This document shows positions 18,348 to 26,072 of a DNA stretch of 48,630 bases, piece after piece. This DNA is from Mycobacterium gastri (lineage in GTDB: Bacteria; Actinomycetota; Actinomycetes; Mycobacteriales; Mycobacteriaceae), in the NCBI RefSeq assembly GCF_002102175.1, contig NZ_LQOX01000004.1, positions 1-48,630 of the forward strand, written 5' to 3'. The position numbers and the translations under genes were made by a program. The stretch's first letter is position 1, and every line of letters starts with the position of its first letter. A model generated the notes under the pieces. The model ran no database searches and was not told the origin of the DNA. It saw nothing but the letters and a program-made list of their open reading frames with translations.

Positions 18348-19025
18348 TTACCCGGTGCCCGTCAGACCCGGCTGGCCCAGCAACGACCCGCCGGTGCCGC
18401 CCAGGCCGCCGTTGCCGTTGGGTGGGCCCAGACCGCCGTTACCACCGTCGCCGCCGTTACCGGTGACGACGGCGTCGCCCCCAGGCCACCGTTGCCCCCA
18501 GTCGCTCCGGGTGCGCCCTGGCCGCCGGCGCCACCGGCGCCGCCGTTGCCGAATAACCCAGCGGGCCCGCCGTTTCCGCCGTTTCGGCCGGTTCCGCCAG
18601 AGCCGCCCGCGCCGCCATTTCCGATCAAGACGCCGCCAGGCCCGCCATTGGCCCCGGTCCCAGGGGCCCCGTCGGCGCCGTTGCCGATCAGGGGACGGCC
18701 CAGCAGCGCCAAGCTGGGCGCGTTGATCGCATTCAGCAAGCTCTGTGCGGCATTGGCGGCCTCGGCGCAGGCATAGTCGCCCGCACTCGCGGCGAGATTC
18801 CGGACAAACTGGTCATGAAATGTCGAGGCTTGGGCGGCGAGCGCTTGATATGCCCGGCCATGTGCTTCCGAACAGCGCTGCGATACCCACCGACACCTCA
18901 TCGGAACCGGCGCTCAACACCCGCGTGGTGGGGGTGGCCGCGGTCTGGGCCGCCGCGTTGATAGCCGAACCGATTCTTGCGAAATCCGTTGCCGCCGCAT
19001 CCACAATTTCGGGCGTCGTCGTCAC
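18348..19025 (-). pseudogene. PE_PGRS family gene broken by two frameshifts
   Basis: The first frame (start at 19025) encodes a PE-like N terminus: [22 protein letters not shown] and [13 protein letters not shown]. At about 18866 one extra base moves the frame; the PE domain then continues as [22 protein letters not shown] and [17 protein letters not shown], followed by a PGRS part of GGxGG repeats (NGGPGG, NGGAGG, NGGNGG). At the run of five C at 18478-18482 one base is missing. Shifting frame there restores [12 protein letters not shown] and ends in [11 protein letters not shown] with a stop at 18348-18350. If both shifts are corrected a PE_PGRS protein of about 225 residues appears. PE proteins are exported by ESX-5-type systems. 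The homopolymer shift could be an assembly error; the other is less easily explained that way. Confidence 0.85.
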
Positions 19026-19210
19026 AAAACACCCATACCTCCCGAGTGCTCGTCACGAATTAGACCACTCAGGGCACGATCGCCGTCCACCGCTGAGCGT
19101 CCGGTACCGGCGATTATTGACTGCGGGAGCCGACGCGGGAGTTCCGCCAATTTGGAAAGTTACGCCGAACGACTCGCTGTGGTTCGCCGCCATCCCTGGC
19201 AGGGCCCGGC

Positions 19211-19663
19211 TCAGTCGTCGGTGTTACCCGTACAACCGCCGTTTGCCGCCATCAGGGCTGTCAGGATGTGTGTCAGCGAACCTACCGGGGCGTCACCACG
19301 GCTACAGGAGCTGCACCTTGGCCATGCGCCTGGCCCCTGAGTCGTCATGATTCGCTCGCCCACATCGATCTGCCCGTCCGGGCTGGCGGCCGACGGCAAC
19401 CCGGCTCCCCCGTTGCCCTGCCACGTCGGCTGGCTGATCTGCAAACCACCGTAAAAACCGTTGCCGGTGTCGGCGGCCCAATTGCCGCCGGACTCACATT
19501 GCGCGATGGCTTCCCAATTGACGCTATCGGCACGCGAGCTGCCCGGCGACACGGCGGGCCCCAAGATCCACGCGGCGCCCGCGACGGCCGCCACGGCGAA
19601 AACCCTCCGCGCGATGGCGCCCGCGCTGCGGCCGGCGCACATCGCCGTTGTCCCGAAACTCAT
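19211..19663 (-). CDS. rpfD: Resuscitation-promoting factor RpfD
   Basis: A 150-residue secreted protein with an N-terminal hydrophobic segment (IARRVFAVAAVAGAAWILGPAV) and an Ala-Asp export-type junction (SSRADSVNW). The Rpf catalytic domain follows: WEAIAQCESGGNW with the catalytic Glu, GFYGGLQIS, WQGNGG and ERIMTTQGPGAWPRCSSC. The domain is lysozyme-like and cleaves peptidoglycan; the family promotes exit from dormancy. The end SLTHILTALMAANGGC.. matches RpfD of M. tuberculosis (Rv2389c). Start: ATG at 19663 overlaps the stop of the upstream gene as ATGA. An in-frame start at 19690 would lie inside that gene. Confidence 0.95.
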   Translation of the reverse strand: MSFGTTAMCAGRSAGAIARRVFAVAAVAGAAWILGPAVSPGSSRADSVNWEAIAQCESGGNWAADTGNGFYGGLQISQPTWQGNGGAGLPSAASPDGQIDVGERIMTTQGPGAWPRCSSCSRGDAPVGSLTHILTALMAANGGCTGNTDD

Positions 19664-20280
19664 AGCAGCTGTACCTTTCTCGCCATCCAACGACCGTGGA
19701 GCTTCACCATCGTCACCTTGATGCGGACGTGGTCGAGTTGCGAACGCGAATTGTCTCGGTTACCTATCGATTCGTCGACGAACATCAAGACCACAACCTT
19801 GTCCGGCGTCGCCGACTTCACCGCGGCCGCCACCACAGAGCCGCGGGTATGAACCTGGCGTTCGACCAGCTCCTGGCGGAACTGCTGACTGGATTTGCGG
19901 TATGAGTCGTGGAATTCACCGGTCGAGCCGTCCATGATGTCGGCGAAACGGGCGTCGACTGTTTCCGAATCAAGGTTGGTCAGCTTGAGGACGTAGTTCT
20001 GCGCCGCGCCGAGCGCCTCCTTGGCAGCTTCATCCTTCTGGTGCTGCTGAAACAGCACCCAGCCGCCGAAAACCAGCCCACCCAACGCCGCAACGACGGC
20101 CACCGCAACCACGTCGAGCCACCGATGGTTGCGTCTGGTCGAGCGAGCGACACCGGCCGAGTCGGCATACCGGCTGACTCTTGCCACCGGTACGCCGTCT
20201 TGGGCACCCGGCGTTGCCCCTGAACCCTGGCCGGCGAATGTATGGGCCCGACGGGCCCCATATTTGGACCTAGACCACAT
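19660..20280 (-). CDS. Mce-associated-like membrane protein (Rv2390c homologue)
   Basis: A 206-residue protein. A basic N terminus of about 50 residues is followed by one membrane helix (WLDVVAVAVVAALGGLVFGGWVLF) and an exterior domain with the pattern of Mce-associated proteins: YVLKLTNLDSETVDARFADIMDGSTGEF, SQQFRQEL, SVVAAAVKSATPDKVVVLMFVDESI and ending KLHGRWMARKVQLL. It lies directly upstream of rpfD and overlaps it by ATGA, as in the M. tuberculosis pair Rv2390c-rpfD, so the two are co-translated. Function is unknown; an envelope role beside RpfD is inferred from coupling only. ATG at 20280 is preceded by AGGTGAGC. Confidence 0.88.
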   Translation of the reverse strand: MWSRSKYGARRAHTFAGQGSGATPGAQDGVPVARVSRYADSAGVARSTRRNHRWLDVVAVAVVAALGGLVFGGWVLFQQHQKDEAAKEALGAAQNYVLKLTNLDSETVDARFADIMDGSTGEFHDSYRKSSQQFRQELVERQVHTRGSVVAAAVKSATPDKVVVLMFVDESIGNRDNSRSQLDHVRIKVTMVKLHGRWMARKVQLL

Positions 20281-20559
20281 TGCTCACCTAAGGCTTCCCC
20301 TGTCAGGCTGCTAGCTACGACGGATCATTGGTGGGTTAGGAGCGAGGAGCCCCCAATCCGGAAACGAAGGCGACAATATTTTCTTAGTGCAATAGTTTCT
20401 ATAGCGGCCAAATAACATTTTGGTGGCGATCTCCCGGGCCGACCTCCCGACCGGGGCATCAGCAGCCCGGCGCCTCCTCCGATCGCCCGGGACTGGCCCT
20501 TGTTTTGCTCACGGTGAGAACAAATCGGACCTGGTCGCACGGCCGGCTGCGGGCCATGG

Positions 20560-20571
20560 CAGAATGTCGGC
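20560..20571 (+). promoter_or_regulatory. Candidate -10 element for a leaderless transcript
   Basis: CAGAAT at 20560-20565 ends 6 bp before the GTG of the polycysteine ORF, the spacing expected if transcription starts at that G. No Shine-Dalgarno sequence precedes the GTG, which fits leaderless translation, common in mycobacteria. Confidence 0.55.
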
Positions 20572-20664
20572 GTGACCGTCGCCCATTCGACCCCGCGTCT
20601 TGCGCTGGTACTGCGTCGGCACATCGACCTCAAGCGCGTCTGCAGCTGTTGCTGTCGGCCTTGA
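20572..20664 (+). CDS. Leaderless polycysteine leader peptide upstream of sirA
   Basis: GTG at 20572 opens a 30-residue frame ending VCSCCCRP and a TGA at 20662-20664. Four of the last seven residues are cysteine. It sits 116 bp upstream of sirA on the same strand. Polycysteine leaderless short ORFs in front of cysteine-synthesis operons have been reported in mycobacteria as cysteine-responsive attenuators: ribosomes stall at the Cys codons when charged tRNA-Cys is scarce, which changes leader RNA folding and frees the downstream operon. The position, missing Shine-Dalgarno sequence, Cys run and downstream genes all fit that class. The sequence from the TGA to the sirA ribosome-binding site (20665-20780) is the likely attenuator region. 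Confidence 0.85.
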   Translation: MTVAHSTPRLALVLRRHIDLKRVCSCCCRP

Positions 20665-20780
20665 TGTCGTAGACCCAGCCCACCTGTACCTCCAGCTGGC
20701 CACCGGATCTGCGCCTCGCCGTAAGAATCGGTGGTTTCCGCGCGCCAAGGTCGGCAATGTTCGCAAAGGAGAACGGTCCA

Positions 20781-22448
20781 ATGACCACAGCACGTCCTGT
20801 CAAGCCCCGCAATGAGGGCCAATGGGCGCTGGGAAATCGCGAGCCGCTCAACGCCAATGAGGAGCTGAAGAAGGCCGGCAATCCGCTCGACGTCCGGCAA
20901 CGTATCGAAAACACCTATGCCCAAGGCGGATTCGACAGCATCGATAAGGGCGATCTGCGGGGGCGGTTTCGGTGGTGGGGCCTATACACCCAACGTGAGC
21001 AGGGCTACGACGGTTCGTGGACCGGCGACGAGAACATCGAGAAGCTCGAGGCCAAGTACTTCATGATGCGGGTCCGCTGTGACGGTGGCGCGCTCTCGGC
21101 GGCGGCGCTGCGCACGCTGGGCCAGATTTCGACCCAGTTCGCCAGGGATACCGCCGACATCTCCGATCGGGAGAACCTCCAATACCACTGGATTGAGGTG
21201 GAAAACGTCCCCGAAATCTGGCGCCGACTGGAAGCGGTCGGCCTGCAGACCGCCGAGGCGTGCGGTGACTGCCCCCGGGTGATCCTGGGCTCCCCCCTGG
21301 CTGGTGAGTCGCTGGACGAGGTGCTCGACCCGACCTGGGCGATCAACGAAATCGTGCGCCGCTACATCGGCAAGCCTGACTTCGCCGACTTGCCGCGCAA
21401 GTACAAGACCGCCATCTCGGGCCTGCAGGATGTCGCGCACGAGATCAACGATGTCGCGTTCATCGGCGTCAACCATCCCGAGCACGGGCCGGGTCTGGAC
21501 CTTTGGGTCGGCGGCGGCTTGTCGACCAACCCGATGCTGGCCCAGCGGGTCGGCGCCTGGGTGCCGCTGGAAGAGGTGCCCGAGGTGTGGGCGGCGGTGA
21601 CGTCGGTGTTCCGGGATTACGGCTACCGGAGATTGCGCTCCAAGGCGCGGCTCAAGTTCTTGATCAAGGACTGGGGTATCGAAAAATTTCGGCAGGTGCT
21701 CGAAACCGAATACCTCCAGCGTCCCCTCGTCGACGGCCCAGCCCCCGAACCGATCAAGCATCCGATCGACCACGTCGGGGTGCAGCGACTGAAAAACAGC
21801 CGCAACGCGATCGGAGTCGCGCCGATCGCCGGACGGGTGTCGGGCACCATATTGTCGGCGGTGGCGGAGCTGGCCGAGCGGGCCGGGTCGGACCGGATCC
21901 GGTTCACGCCCTACCAGAAGCTGGTCATCCTCGACATACCCGACGCCTTGCTCGACGCCACCGTCGCCGGCCTGGAGGCGCTTGGTCTGCAGTCCACCCC
22001 GTCGCGCTGGCGCCGTAATCTGATGGCGTGCAGCGGAATTGAGTTCTGCAAACTGTCCTTCGCCGAAACCCGGGTCCGTGCACAGTCATTGGCGCCCGAA
22101 TTGGAGCGCCGGCTGGAAGACATCAACTCAGCGCTTGACGTACCGATCACGGTCAACGTCAACGGCTGCCCGAACTCGTGTGCGCGAATCCAAGTCGCCG
22201 ACATCGGGTTCAAGGGGCAGATGGTCGACGACGGTCAGGGTGGCTCGGTGGAGGGCTTCCAGGTGCATCTGGGCGGAAGCCTCGGCCTGGACAGCGGTTT
22301 CGGTCGCAAACTACGGCAGCACAAGGTCACCAGCGACGAGCTGGGCGACTACATCGAGCGGGTGGTACGCAACTTCATCAAGCATCGGGCCGACGGCGAA
22401 CGATTCGCACAGTGGGCCATGCGGGCCGAGGAGGACGACCTGCGATGA
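20781..22448 (+). CDS. sirA: Ferredoxin-dependent assimilatory sulfite reductase SirA (formerly NirA)
   Basis: A 555-residue hemoprotein that reduces sulfite to sulfide with siroheme and a 4Fe-4S cluster. The coupled cluster/heme cysteines are visible in CSGIEFCKL (CX5C) and NGCPNSC (CX3C) in the C-terminal half. The sequence follows M. tuberculosis SirA (Rv2391) almost residue for residue from MTTARPVK onward. Start: ATG at 20781 follows AAAGGAGA; an in-frame ATG at 20757 would include that ribosome-binding site in the coding region. The stop overlaps the cysH start (ATGA). It is first in the sulfur operon and lies behind the Cys-rich leader. Confidence 0.97.
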   Translation: MTTARPVKPRNEGQWALGNREPLNANEELKKAGNPLDVRQRIENTYAQGGFDSIDKGDLRGRFRWWGLYTQREQGYDGSWTGDENIEKLEAKYFMMRVRCDGGALSAAALRTLGQISTQFARDTADISDRENLQYHWIEVENVPEIWRRLEAVGLQTAEACGDCPRVILGSPLAGESLDEVLDPTWAINEIVRRYIGKPDFADLPRKYKTAISGLQDVAHEINDVAFIGVNHPEHGPGLDLWVGGGLSTNPMLAQRVGAWVPLEEVPEVWAAVTSVFRDYGYRRLRSKARLKFLIKDWGIEKFRQVLETEYLQRPLVDGPAPEPIKHPIDHVGVQRLKNSRNAIGVAPIAGRVSGTILSAVAELAERAGSDRIRFTPYQKLVILDIPDALLDATVAGLEALGLQSTPSRWRRNLMACSGIEFCKLSFAETRVRAQSLAPELERRLEDINSALDVPITVNVNGCPNSCARIQVADIGFKGQMVDDGQGGSVEGFQVHLGGSLGLDSGFGRKLRQHKVTSDELGDYIERVVRNFIKHRADGERFAQWAMRAEEDDLR

Positions 22449-23188
22449 CTTCCCCGGCAACTAAACCGACCGAACCGGAGCTGCGGGAGTTGGCGGCGCG
22501 CGCCGCAGCCGAACTCGACGGCGCCAGCGCCACCGAACTGCTGCGCTGGACCGATGAAACCTTCGGCGGCGTCAACGGACCCCGCGGCTGGGCGACCTGC
22601 AACTATGTGGTCGCTTCCAATATGGCCGACGCCGTGCTGGTCGATCTGGCCGCCAAGGTGCGCCCGGGCGTGCCGGTGATTTTCCTGGACACCGGCTACC
22701 ACTTCGCGGAGACCATCGGCACCCGCGATGCGATCGAATCCGTCTACGACGTCCGGGTCCTCAATGTCACTCCGGAGCATTCGGTCGGCGAACAGGACGA
22801 ATTGTTGGGCAAGGATTTGTTCGCCCGTGATCCGGGCGAGTGCTGCCGGTTGCGTAAGGTCGTCCCGCTGAGCAAGACGCTTCGCGGCTACTCGGCCTGG
22901 GTGACCGGACTGCGCCGGGTCGAGGCACCGACCCGCGCCAACGCCCCGCTGATCAGCTTCGACGAAGCGTTCAAACTGGTGAAGGTCAATCCGCTGGCGG
23001 CCTGGACCGATCAAGACCTGCAGGACTACATCACCGAACACGACGTGCTAGTCAATCCCCTTGTCTACGAAGGCTATCCGTCGATCGGCTGCGCCCCGTG
23101 CACAGCCAAGCCGACCGACGGCGCCGACCCGCGCAGCGGGCGCTGGCAAGGGCTGGCCAAGACCGAATGCGGGCTGCACGCATCGTGA
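22445..23188 (+). CDS. cysH: Adenylylsulfate (APS) reductase CysH
   Basis: A 247-residue enzyme that reduces APS to sulfite, the substrate of SirA. The four cysteines for the 4Fe-4S cluster of APS-type reductases are present as ECCRLRK and CAPCTAKP, and the catalytic cysteine as ECGLH at the C terminus. PAPS-type enzymes lack the CC and CXXC pairs, so this is the assimilatory APS form, as in M. tuberculosis. Nucleotide-binding region: VVASNMADAVLVDLAA and IFLDTGYHFAET. It is translationally coupled on both sides (ATGA with sirA, GTGA with che1). Confidence 0.97.
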   Translation: MTSPATKPTEPELRELAARAAAELDGASATELLRWTDETFGGVNGPRGWATCNYVVASNMADAVLVDLAAKVRPGVPVIFLDTGYHFAETIGTRDAIESVYDVRVLNVTPEHSVGEQDELLGKDLFARDPGECCRLRKVVPLSKTLRGYSAWVTGLRRVEAPTRANAPLISFDEAFKLVKVNPLAAWTDQDLQDYITEHDVLVNPLVYEGYPSIGCAPCTAKPTDGADPRSGRWQGLAKTECGLHAS

Positions 23189-23904
23189 CGACACTCGTCC
23201 TGACCGCCCACGGCAGCGCGGATCCGCGGTCGGCAGCCAATGCGCGGGCGGTGGCGGGCCGCCTGGCTCGCCTGCGGCCGGGCCTTGACGTGCAGGTGGC
23301 GTTCTGCGAACACAATCCGCCGAGCCTGGTTGAAGTGCTCAGCGAATGTGCTGCCAATGCCGTCATCGCTCCCCTGCTGCTGGCTGACGCGTACCACGCC
23401 CGCGTCGACATCCCCCGCCAGATCGCCGGCTCGGGCGCCTTACGGCGCACCAGTGCAGTACGGCAGGCCGATGTGCTGGGCGAGGACGACCGGTTGGTGA
23501 CGGTACTGCGCGAGCGGCTGGGCGAGCTGGGGGTTTCGCGCCTCGATGATGGCCTCGGTGTGCTGGTGGTCGCGATCGGCTCGTCTCGCGCTTCGGCCAA
23601 CGTCCGCACCGCGGCAGTGGCGTCGAAGCTGGCCGCCGGCACGCGATGGGCCGCGGCCACGACCGCCTTCGCCACCGCGTCCGATTCGCTGCCGGTCGCC
23701 GTCGACGAGTTGCTCGGCCGCGGCGCCCGCCGGCTGGCGATCGCGTCGTGGTTCCTCGCGCCGGGCGTGCTGACCGACCGGGTGCACAGCTACGCCGATC
23801 GCGCCGGCATTCCGATCACAGCTCCTTTGGGTGCACACCATCTGGTTGCCGAGACGGTCCTGGATCGCTTCGATCAGGCGGCGGCAGAACGCATCGCCGC
23901 CTGA
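23185..23904 (+). CDS. che1: CbiX-like sirohydrochlorin/metal chelatase (Che1, Rv2393 homologue)
   Basis: A 239-residue protein with two CbiX-type halves. The first begins LVLTAHGSADPRSAANARAVAGRL with the chelatase HGS motif and contains PLLLADAYHARVDIP. The second contains VLVVAIGSSRASANVRT and IASWFLAPGVLTDRV. Family members insert Fe(II) or Co(II) into sirohydrochlorin; here, directly behind sirA and cysH, iron insertion to make the siroheme of SirA is the natural role. Start: GTG at 23185 overlaps the cysH stop. M. tuberculosis Rv2393 is annotated somewhat longer. A hairpin 22 bp after the stop closes the operon. Confidence 0.92.
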   Translation: MTTLVLTAHGSADPRSAANARAVAGRLARLRPGLDVQVAFCEHNPPSLVEVLSECAANAVIAPLLLADAYHARVDIPRQIAGSGALRRTSAVRQADVLGEDDRLVTVLRERLGELGVSRLDDGLGVLVVAIGSSRASANVRTAAVASKLAAGTRWAAATTAFATASDSLPVAVDELLGRGARRLAIASWFLAPGVLTDRVHSYADRAGIPITAPLGAHHLVAETVLDRFDQAAAERIAA

Positions 23905-23925
23905 CGCCGGGCAACGCTGCCGACA

Positions 23926-23945
23926 CCAGCCCGCCGCAGGGCTGG
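23926..23945 (+). terminator. Hairpin terminator after che1
   Basis: A perfect 7-bp stem CCAGCCC / GGGCTGG with a 6-base loop, starting 22 bp after the che1 stop. There is no T run, which is usual in mycobacteria. It separates the sulfur operon from the convergent secreted-protein gene. Confidence 0.6.
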
Positions 23946-24118
23946 AATCGGTCGACGCTCGAGTTCAGACGCCAGGCCGCCGACCCCTGATCGGTGCGCC
24001 GAAGGCGCTGGCGCTCAGCGGGATTCGGTGCCAGACCGACCGGCAGTGCGAGCACCTGCCCGGTCTGCGTCGGCGCCGGGTGCGTCGCAGCCGCCATTGC
24101 GGCCGAAAACATGGCCCG

Positions 24119-24595
24119 CTAAATGCGACCAGGTGCCGACGGGAAGTGCATCTCGGGCAGCTGTGGCGCGTCGATGTGCGGGGCCTCGGGCAGCTGTGGC
24201 GCCTCGGGCGGTGGGGCGGCGATCGGTGGGGCCACGGGCTCTATGGGCTTGGGGGCATACGGACCCCCGGCGCACACCCCATCGCCGGGCATCCGGGCGC
24301 ACTGCGGATCGTCCGGCCCGGTGGGCGGGCCCTGATAATAGGGGCCGCCATGGCATATCGGGTCCAACGGCATCTGGATGCATCGCGGATCATTGGGGTA
24401 GGTGGGAGCGTCCGGGCCGGATGGATCGTCAGAGGTGGGATCGTCGAGCAGAATCGGCGGGGCGAGCGTGCGAGCGGAGCCCGGCGTCGCGTTCGCCGGC
24501 ACCGTCACACCCGCCATGGGCATCGCGACAAGCGCCGCGGCCAGTGCAATTTTCGTCATTGTGCCGCGGACACCCGACGCCACTATCCCGTTCAT
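24119..24595 (-). CDS. Secreted proline-rich protein with duplicated DPxC-MPxDxxC-GGPY motif
   Basis: A 158-residue protein. Start: ATG at 24595 has GAGGAG seven bases upstream; much longer in-frame openings have no such site. The N terminus (MTKIALAAALVAMPMAGVTVPANA) is a clear Sec signal peptide with an Ala-X-Ala cleavage site. The mature part has two consecutive copies of a Cys motif: DPRCIQMPLDPICHGGPYYQ and DPQCARMPGDGVCAGGPYAP. A tail of Pro-Glu-Ala repeats follows (PEAPQLPEAPHIDAPQLPEMH). Four cysteines in paired positions suggest two disulfides outside the cell. I do not recognise a functional family. It stands alone, convergent with che1. Confidence 0.82.
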   Translation of the reverse strand: MNGIVASGVRGTMTKIALAAALVAMPMAGVTVPANATPGSARTLAPPILLDDPTSDDPSGPDAPTYPNDPRCIQMPLDPICHGGPYYQGPPTGPDDPQCARMPGDGVCAGGPYAPKPIEPVAPPIAAPPPEAPQLPEAPHIDAPQLPEMHFPSAPGRI

Positions 24596-24946
24596 CGACC
24601 ACTCCTCATGTTGCGGACCCAACCGGCGGCGTTGCCGTTGGCATCTGTTGACGCGGCATGGCGACGCGTTGCGCCGCAGATCCGACCGACCGATAGTACA
24701 TCTAATTAGATCGCTCGGGGCGCCGTGCCGTGGCTGTGAAACCGTCGGCGGTCGAAGGCCGGCGGTGCACAAATCGGTTCCGCAATTCCCGTGATGTACT
24801 GCGGCCGTCCCGGTCCTGGTTCGGATCACCTTGGAAGTCAACGGGATTAGCGAGGGCGCCGGTAGCGGAAAAATCCGGTGCGGCGCTGACATTTTCGGCC
24901 GTGTCGGCAGACGGTGTGAGGTTTCCCACGGTTGACGGTTTGCCAT
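24596..24946. other. Intergenic region between divergent secreted-protein and small membrane-protein genes
   Basis: 351 bp without a gene. It contains the ribosome-binding site of the minus-strand gene next to its start and the 12-bp palindrome at 24700-24711. I see no RNA gene. Confidence 0.55.
24700..24711. promoter_or_regulatory. Perfect 12-bp palindrome, candidate operator
   Basis: ATCTAATTAGAT lies in GC-rich surroundings, about 105 bp upstream of the secreted-protein start. An AT-rich perfect palindrome here could be an operator or promoter element. No specific regulator is suggested. Confidence 0.4.
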
Positions 24947-25117
24947 GTGCAGCAGCCGGGCGCAAGGCGACTTCGCTACTACGGCGGGCTGTCGGAGCCC
25001 CAACCGCGGCCCCGGCGCAGAATCACCCCTGCGGAGCTCGTCGGCCTTGTCGTCGTCGCGCTTTTCGTGCTGCTGTTCGTGGTGGTGACACTGGCGCTTG
25101 CCCTGCACTTGCATTAG
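24947..25117 (+). CDS. Small single-pass membrane protein, unknown
   Basis: A 56-residue protein: a basic, proline-rich cytoplasmic N terminus (GARRLRYYGGLSEPQPRPRRR) followed by one strong membrane helix (VGLVVVALFVLLFVVVTLALAL) at the very C terminus. GTG at 24947 is my choice; a TTG at 24932 is in frame. Neither has a Shine-Dalgarno sequence, so the transcript may be leaderless. The R-rich stretch before the helix obeys the positive-inside rule, which argues for a real protein. No function is suggested by sequence or neighbours. Confidence 0.6.
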   Translation: MQQPGARRLRYYGGLSEPQPRPRRRITPAELVGLVVVALFVLLFVVVTLALALHLH

Positions 25118-25280
25118 TCGCCGCCGGCCGAGAGGTCAGCGCGGTTCGGCGGTGTCCGGGTGCCGCCGGCGGCCGCGATGGGCGGGACCGCCCGCGGATG
25201 CCGGCCGGCAGCAACCCACTTGGTTCCCCGGCGGTACCGCAGGTTTGCCCTGGCGAATTAGACAACCATAGTTGACAGAA

Positions 25281-25494
25281 TCACTTTCCGGGAGCAGTGG
25301 TCACACCCGGGCGCTGGCCGGTATCGACCTCCGAGCGGCGGATCCAGGTGCGCAACGTCTCCGGTGTGCCGATCCCCAACATGCCCGCGACGCGGTGATC
25401 GCCGCCCACTGCGAGGGGTACTGCGGCGCACCTCAGCGACCATGCGCACCGCACGCTCACGAAGCTCGTCGGCGTACTTGCTGACGCGTCCCAT
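25281..25494 (-). pseudogene. IS3-family transposase orfA remnant with frameshifts
   Basis: On the minus strand ATG at 25494 opens VSKYADELRERAVRMVAEVRR, the usual start of actinobacterial IS3 OrfA. The frame is then lost: a short stretch reads WAAIT in another frame and the third frame gives VAGMLGIGTPETLRTWIRRSEVDTGQRPGV, the helix-turn-helix part. At least two indels are needed. No orfB follows. The family matches the orfB remnant at 11180-11575, so both may stem from one element type. It marks the left side of the accessory island. Confidence 0.85.
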
Positions 25495-25796
25495 AACTCA
25501 GATCCTCCCAAGATCGGGAGTCTCCGGACACGCCGGGACGGGTCACAAGGCTCGCATTAGCGACATGCACGTCATCGGCCGGCCGCGCCTCAGTCGGGCC
25601 TCACCGTAAAGGATTTATTAAGGTCGGCGCTCGATAGTAATGCGATGCGGTCTAGGCGCGGTTCAAAGCTCTCAGTCGATTGCCCAAGTGAAGGGTGTGG
25701 CGAGGAGACGGCCTGTCGCAACCTCCTTAACATCCATGTCAGAACGTCGGCACCGACACACTCAACGCGGCGCTGCGGGTTACCCAGGCAAAGGCG

Positions 25797-26054
25797 ATGG
25801 TTACGATGACGGTTGCGGCCGACTGCGCAACGCTACGGCTGAGCTCGCGCATGCCAGAACTTGGCTCGGTCGAAATCTTTCAGAACATTGCTGAGACGGG
25901 AAGTCTCGACGTCGCCGTCCGCGAACTCGCGTTGACCCAACAAACCGTGTCAAAGCGGTTCGCGTCAGTCGAGGCCCAGAATGAGCTGCCTGCCCTCCTA
26001 CACCACGCATGTCTCACAACTCACCGCGGCACCATTTTTTCTGCGCGAGCATAA
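25797..26054 (+). pseudogene. Truncated LysR-family regulator (DNA-binding domain only)
   Basis: An 85-codon frame. From residue 15 it reads LSSRMPELGSVEIFQNIAETGSLDVAVRELALTQQTVSKR, a clear LysR-type winged helix-turn-helix. After about residue 60 (FASVEAQNELPALLHHACLTTHRGTIF) the match weakens and a stop follows. The roughly 220-residue effector domain of normal LysR proteins is missing. The stop lies 18 bp before the pfaD ATG, so any promoter of the biosynthetic operon must lie in or before this fragment. Starts at 25797 or 25851 are both possible. It is most likely a decayed pathway regulator; a functional mini-regulator cannot be excluded. Confidence 0.7.
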
Positions 26055-26072
26055 CCGTTAGAGCGCCTCATC

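Noticed and set aside
18327..18776. Proline-rich plus-strand frame ([10 protein letters not shown] repeats)
   Set aside because: It is the complement of the PGRS glycine repeats of the broken PE_PGRS gene, not an independent protein.
20328..20357. Imperfect hairpin (ATTGG...CCAAT) upstream of the Rv2390c homologue as a riboswitch or terminator
   Set aside because: The stem needs a bulge, no conserved riboswitch core is visible, and it lies between divergent promoters; not enough to call.
25258..25511. Complete small transposase gene
   Set aside because: Helix-turn-helix parts fall in different frames, so it is a remnant and not a working OrfA.
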